From contig JBBQSU010000129.1 in assembly GCA_038234815.1 (NCBI GenBank), positions 1-9,602 of the forward strand: DNA of 9,602 bases, read 5' to 3'. Both the position numbers and the translations under genes were made by a program. Each line of letters starts with the position of its first letter. Position 1 is the stretch's first letter. This DNA is from JBBQSU01 sp038234815 (GTDB lineage: Bacteria; Planctomycetota; Phycisphaerae; Tepidisphaerales; Tepidisphaeraceae). This document shows, in pieces, positions 7,075-9,602 of this stretch. The notes below the pieces were generated by a model that saw only the letters and a list, made by a program, of their open reading frames with translations, was not told the DNA's origin and ran no database searches.

Positions 7075-7341
7075 CTAATCGTTCTGCCCGGTCTCTTCGA
7101 GCATTCGCCGGAGGTAGCCGTTCTCGCGTCGCGTGGCTTCCAGATCAAACACCAGGTATTTGATGCTCAGTCGCAGGTAGTCCAGGCTTTCCTGAAGGCT
7201 GCTGACGGTCTGTCGCAGGCGCTCGTGCCGCGCGCGGGTTTCATCGGCCAGCTTTTCAAGTTTGGCGCGCTCGGTGAGCGGCAGCGTGCTGATCTCACCC
7301 ATCAGTTCGGCCAGCTTCGTTTGAAATTCATTTTCGTTCAT
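7075..7341 (-). CDS. Small coiled-coil protein, conserved hypothetical
   Basis: The protein has 88 residues and is almost entirely helical and charged. Residues 1-20 form a short helix with LAELMGEI, residues 22-50 have a heptad-like spacing (ERAKLEKLADETRARHERLRQ), and residues 50-83 carry the most distinctive stretch (LDYLRLSIKYLVFDLEATRREN, then LRRMLE). There is no signal peptide or membrane segment, so it should be cytoplasmic, perhaps an oligomer or adaptor. The start is well supported: an AGAGGAG ribosome binding site sits nine bases before the ATG. From memory, similar short proteins occur across Planctomycetota as hypothetical proteins; I know no function. It follows the MEMO gene on the same strand after about 170 bases, so cotranscription is possible but not required. 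Confidence 0.8.
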   Translation of the reverse strand: MNENEFQTKLAELMGEISTLPLTERAKLEKLADETRARHERLRQTVSSLQESLDYLRLSIKYLVFDLEATRRENGYLRRMLEETGQND

Positions 7342-7510
7342 GGTTCACAACTCCTCTTTCGATGAGAAGCCCTTAACAAACGCCGTTCCACTTCCTTCCC
7401 CGCCTCGCTACCTCTCTTAACCTCTTCCGACTGTGCCGGATGATGCCGCCGGGCCACATTGCCGGTTGCCACCACACCACAAGTTTAGGCCCGAGGCCGC
7501 TCCCAGTCCT

Positions 7511-8416
7511 TCAGGCAGGTCCGATTACCACGCCGGCATATCCCACCGCGTCACGCGGACGTTGCCCAAATCCCACAACCGCGCCAAGCGTCTCATAACT
7601 ATTCTGGTGCTGAAGCACGCGGGCCATGTCGGCACCAAACTCTCTTGCGACGGCCAGCATGGCCGCGATCGCGCCGGGTCCGCAGGCGTTTTGATGTTCA
7701 ATCGCCTCGGGGACGATTCCCTCCACATCGAACTGTTCAATCTTGTCCAGCAGACGCCGGTCGTTGTCTTTCGCCCAGCCGAATGCGCCCGGCCCGACGC
7801 CCGCGGGCGTAAAACCGTAAGCCGGTCCGTAATGCGTCAGATCGCTGCTGGCTAACACGACCGCCCGCACACCGGCGCGATGCAGTTGCCGGGCCAGTTC
7901 CCGTCCGATCTCCACCGCGGAGCCGGCCGGCGGAACTTCAACGGGCAGCAGACGCGCCTCCGGCCATGCCTGTTGGATAAGCGGCAGTTCTACTTCGATC
8001 GCGTGTTCATGCTCGTGAAACCGCGCGTCGATCCCAAAGAGCCGGGATTCGACCAGTACCAGTTTCAACGGTTCATCCAGTTCGGTGTCGCCCGTCGGCA
8101 CACGCCAAACCCGGTGCGCATCCATCTCTCCGCGATCCGTGCGATAACGCGAATGGATCGCCCCGAGTACGACCACGACATCCGGGCTGCTCATGCTTTG
8201 CTTCAATACCGCAATTGTTTCACCGGCGATCGCCCCACTGCACACCCATCCGGCGTGCGGAACGATGCCGGCGATCCATTGCCCGCCTGTCGGCTGGTCT
8301 GACCGCACAAGCTCGCTCGCTTCGCGCCGGCAATTGTCCGGGTCGTCGGGGTAAAATTGTCCCGCGACTGCCGGCAGCCGAATACTTGGGCCTATTGGAC
8401 TATCGATGCGGGGCAC
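7511..8416 (-). CDS. amrB: MEMO-family protein (AmmeMemoRadiSam system protein B)
   Basis: The 301-residue protein covers the full MEMO family, related to extradiol dioxygenases. Numbering from the GTG at 8416, visible features are LPAVAGQFYP (14-24 region), IVPHAGW with His54, AIHSRY with His88, EHAIEVELP (137-145), SSDLTHYG with His195 and ACGPGAI with Cys245. These match the His, His, His, Cys metal site described for human MEMO1 (49, 81, 192, 244). Bacterial members often occur with a radical SAM protein and an AMMECR1 protein, and the biochemical role in bacteria is not established. Neither partner is in this window. I moved the start from the in-frame GTG at 8425 to the GTG at 8416, because GGGAGGTG then lies six bases upstream; with the earlier GTG that site would overlap the start codon. 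Confidence 0.9.
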   Translation of the reverse strand: MPRIDSPIGPSIRLPAVAGQFYPDDPDNCRREASELVRSDQPTGGQWIAGIVPHAGWVCSGAIAGETIAVLKQSMSSPDVVVVLGAIHSRYRTDRGEMDAHRVWRVPTGDTELDEPLKLVLVESRLFGIDARFHEHEHAIEVELPLIQQAWPEARLLPVEVPPAGSAVEIGRELARQLHRAGVRAVVLASSDLTHYGPAYGFTPAGVGPGAFGWAKDNDRRLLDKIEQFDVEGIVPEAIEHQNACGPGAIAAMLAVAREFGADMARVLQHQNSYETLGAVVGFGQRPRDAVGYAGVVIGPA

Positions 8417-8422
8417 TATAAT
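8395..8422 (+). promoter_or_regulatory. Predicted promoter for the Pro/Ala-rich membrane protein gene
   Basis: TTGGAC (8395-8400) and a perfect TATAAT (8417-8422) are 16 bases apart on the plus strand. Transcription would start near 8429, giving a leader of about 98 bases before the ATG at 8527. The -35 and spacer lie inside the first codons of the divergent MEMO gene, and the -10 abuts that gene's ribosome binding site. Confidence 0.5.
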
Positions 8423-8430
8423 CACCTCCC
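8423..8430 (-). promoter_or_regulatory. Strong ribosome binding site fixing the MEMO start
   Basis: On the minus strand this reads GGGAGGTG, a near-complete complement to the 16S rRNA 3' end. Six bases (ATTATA) separate it from the GTG at 8416-8414. The GTG at 8425-8423 is the end of this site and therefore an unlikely start. Confidence 0.7.
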
Positions 8431-8526
8431 GATTTACGCGGCAAATTCTTTTTCGCTTTCGACATCATCATCTTGCCGACGGGCGATAACCCGGAGAAGA
8501 TGCGCCGATTCTGACGAGGTTTTCTG

Positions 8527-9519
8527 ATGGCCGACCATGACAAGGACGAACTAGCCGACGCCCTGGCCCGCCTGGCCGCAGGGGAGCATCACGACGAAGC
8601 CGATCCCGACGCTTCACAACACGGCCACGATTCGATTGAGGCACCGCCTCCTCCGGCCAAAGCGCCCGTTGCGCCTGCGGCCGCGCGAGTTGCCAGTAAA
8701 CCCGCGACACCGCCGGTCCGCGTGCCATCGGCACGGCCGACCGCGATTCCGGGCAATGTAGCGCCGACGATCCCCGCGCCTCCTACAGCACCAGTGGTCA
8801 AACGAAGCGCCTCGCCCGGCCCAGCCGTTACTCGTCCGACCGCCCCCGTTGCGCCGTCGTCGGCACCAGCTCGCACCGCTCAGCCGGTTCCCGCCAGCGC
8901 GCGGCCCGCGGCTCCGCTGGCGTCCCAGTCGGGTGATCCGGCTACGTCAACACGCCCAGCAACACCGTCTCGTCCGACCGGACCGCCGGCGGCAGCCGCG
9001 CCCGTGTCCGTCGAACCCGTGCGCCAGCGTCCGGCCACGCCAACCGCGCCATCGATCGAATCCACCTTCGTCCAGCCGCCTTCGATTGATTCTATTCCCC
9101 CCGAATCGCAAGCGACGCCCACAGGCGAAAACGATTCGCCTGACGTGGCAGCACAGGCCCTGGAAATGGAGGAAATATACGAAGGCGATGACATGGATGC
9201 CCCGGCGCCCGACGCGTCCGTTTTCGCCCCCAAGGCCCGAGCCTCCGCCAAAGCCCGTAAGCCTCGCCAGCCCTATTTTCAAACCTTGTTTTTCCGGCAG
9301 ACCGCCATTCCCATCATGCTCACCTGCGGATTCATCATGTTGCTAACTGCCGGTCTGGCGCTTCTTTCGCCTGCTGATTCCATGTTCGCGGGGTTCCCGG
9401 GCTGGTTCTCGATCGTGTTGATCGCGTTCGGACTGATCCTGCTGGGCTTAGCCGGATTGAACATGGTGCAGGTGAAAAATGAACTGGAACAATCGGCTGC
9501 AGCGCAGGCAACAAATTGA
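8527..9519 (+). CDS. Pro/Ala-rich tail protein with two C-terminal membrane helices
   Basis: This is a 330-residue protein of unrecognised family. Residues 1-38 are acidic and His-containing (MADHDKDELADALARLAAGE). Residues 39-200 are low-complexity and almost all Pro, Ala, Thr, Ser, Val and Arg, surely disordered. Residues 201-230 are acidic (ALEMEEIYEGDDMD). Residues 236-248 are basic (KARASAKARKPRQ). Membrane helices lie at about 258-280 and 292-314, joined by a short loop (SPADSMFAGFPGW), and the tail is polar. The positive-inside rule puts both ends in the cytoplasm, making it a hairpin-anchored protein with a long flexible cytoplasmic arm. The ATG at 8527 has GAGG seven bases before it. 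It ends 34 bases before a probable murD, so a link to the cell envelope is conceivable but unproven. Confidence 0.8.
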   Translation: MADHDKDELADALARLAAGEHHDEADPDASQHGHDSIEAPPPPAKAPVAPAAARVASKPATPPVRVPSARPTAIPGNVAPTIPAPPTAPVVKRSASPGPAVTRPTAPVAPSSAPARTAQPVPASARPAAPLASQSGDPATSTRPATPSRPTGPPAAAAPVSVEPVRQRPATPTAPSIESTFVQPPSIDSIPPESQATPTGENDSPDVAAQALEMEEIYEGDDMDAPAPDASVFAPKARASAKARKPRQPYFQTLFFRQTAIPIMLTCGFIMLLTAGLALLSPADSMFAGFPGWFSIVLIAFGLILLGLAGLNMVQVKNELEQSAAAQATN

Positions 9520-9522
9520 AAC

Positions 9523-9528
9523 TATAAT
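9523..9528 (+). promoter_or_regulatory. Possible -10 element before murD
   Basis: A perfect TATAAT lies just after the stop of the Pro/Ala-rich protein gene. A start near 9535 would leave about 19 bases before the ATG at 9554, enough to include the AGGA ribosome binding site (9543-9546). No -35 or TGn extension is visible, so the match may be chance. Confidence 0.35.
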
Positions 9529-9553
9529 TCCCTTCCACAATCAGGACGATCTC

Positions 9554-9602
9554 ATGGATGAGTGGCGTGGCAAACGGGTGACGGTGGCGGGACTCGGCCG
9601 AT
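9554..9602 (+). CDS. murD: Probable UDP-N-acetylmuramoylalanine-D-glutamate ligase, N-terminal fragment
   Basis: Only 16 complete codons are present before the window ends, reading MDEWRGKRVTVAGLGR. The pattern 'GKRVTVxGLGR' shortly after the start is typical of the N-terminal Rossmann-like domain of MurD, which adds D-glutamate to UDP-MurNAc-L-alanine in the cytoplasm during peptidoglycan synthesis. The start is supported by AGGA seven bases upstream. A different Rossmann-fold enzyme, such as a dehydrogenase, could begin in the same way. The nucleotide- and substrate-binding domains are outside the window. Confidence 0.55.
   Translation, partial: MDEWRGKRVTVAGLGR

Noticed and set aside
7342..7510. 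A terminator or RNA element between the MEMO and coiled-coil genes
   Set aside because: Only short 4-bp pairings such as CCGG...CCGG are visible and there is no T run. Apart from the AGAGGAG ribosome binding site next to the coiled-coil start, I see nothing in it.
8849..9346. A 165-codon open frame in another frame of the Pro/Ala-rich gene
   Set aside because: It is Arg/Pro-rich, as expected from an out-of-frame reading of a GC-rich low-complexity region. The chosen frame has a ribosome binding site and two clean membrane helices.

Overview
The window is GC-rich, gene-dense bacterial chromosome. I read nine protein-coding genes, two of them cut by the window ends. I see no RNA genes, CRISPR arrays, insertion sequences or phage genes. 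A member of the Planctomycetota, possibly class Phycisphaerae, seems most likely. The reasons are the style of the partial left-edge gene, a MetX-MetW fusion, a small coiled-coil protein of a kind I associate with that phylum, and an apparent murD. This placement comes from memory of protein families, not from a search.

Layout. Positions 1-3614 form a minus-strand block. Read in its own direction it is metY (O-acetylhomoserine sulfhydrylase), a single gene fusing MetX (homoserine O-acyltransferase) to MetW (methyltransferase-like), a small one-pass membrane protein, and the N-terminus of a gene running off the left edge. The spacing (38, 61 and 66 bases) fits one transcript at least through the small membrane protein. 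Divergent to metY, from 3778, is a 63-residue acidic protein preceded by a near-ideal extended -10 element placed so that its mRNA should be leaderless. A 912-residue protein follows (4127-6865). It joins an ADP-forming acyl-CoA synthetase to a GNAT acetyltransferase, as in the Pat/PatZ protein lysine acetyltransferases, but keeps the synthetase's catalytic histidine motif.

Positions 6866-7074 separate convergent genes and hold two hairpins suited to termination. On the minus strand lie a MEMO-family protein (7511-8416) and then an 88-residue coiled-coil protein (7075-7341). Divergent from MEMO, on the plus strand, are a 330-residue protein with a long Pro/Ala-rich cytoplasmic tail and two C-terminal membrane helices, and the first codons of a probable murD at the right edge.

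How the genes work together. The clearest unit is methionine synthesis by direct sulfhydrylation: MetX activates homoserine, MetY replaces the acyl group with sulfide to give homocysteine, and the fused MetW is probably tied to MetX activity or control. The other genes are mostly housekeeping or uncharacterised. I found no convincing new multi-gene system. The points most worth a second look are the MetX-MetW fusion, the intact histidine in the Pat-like protein, and the promoter layouts at 3762-3778 and 8395-8430.
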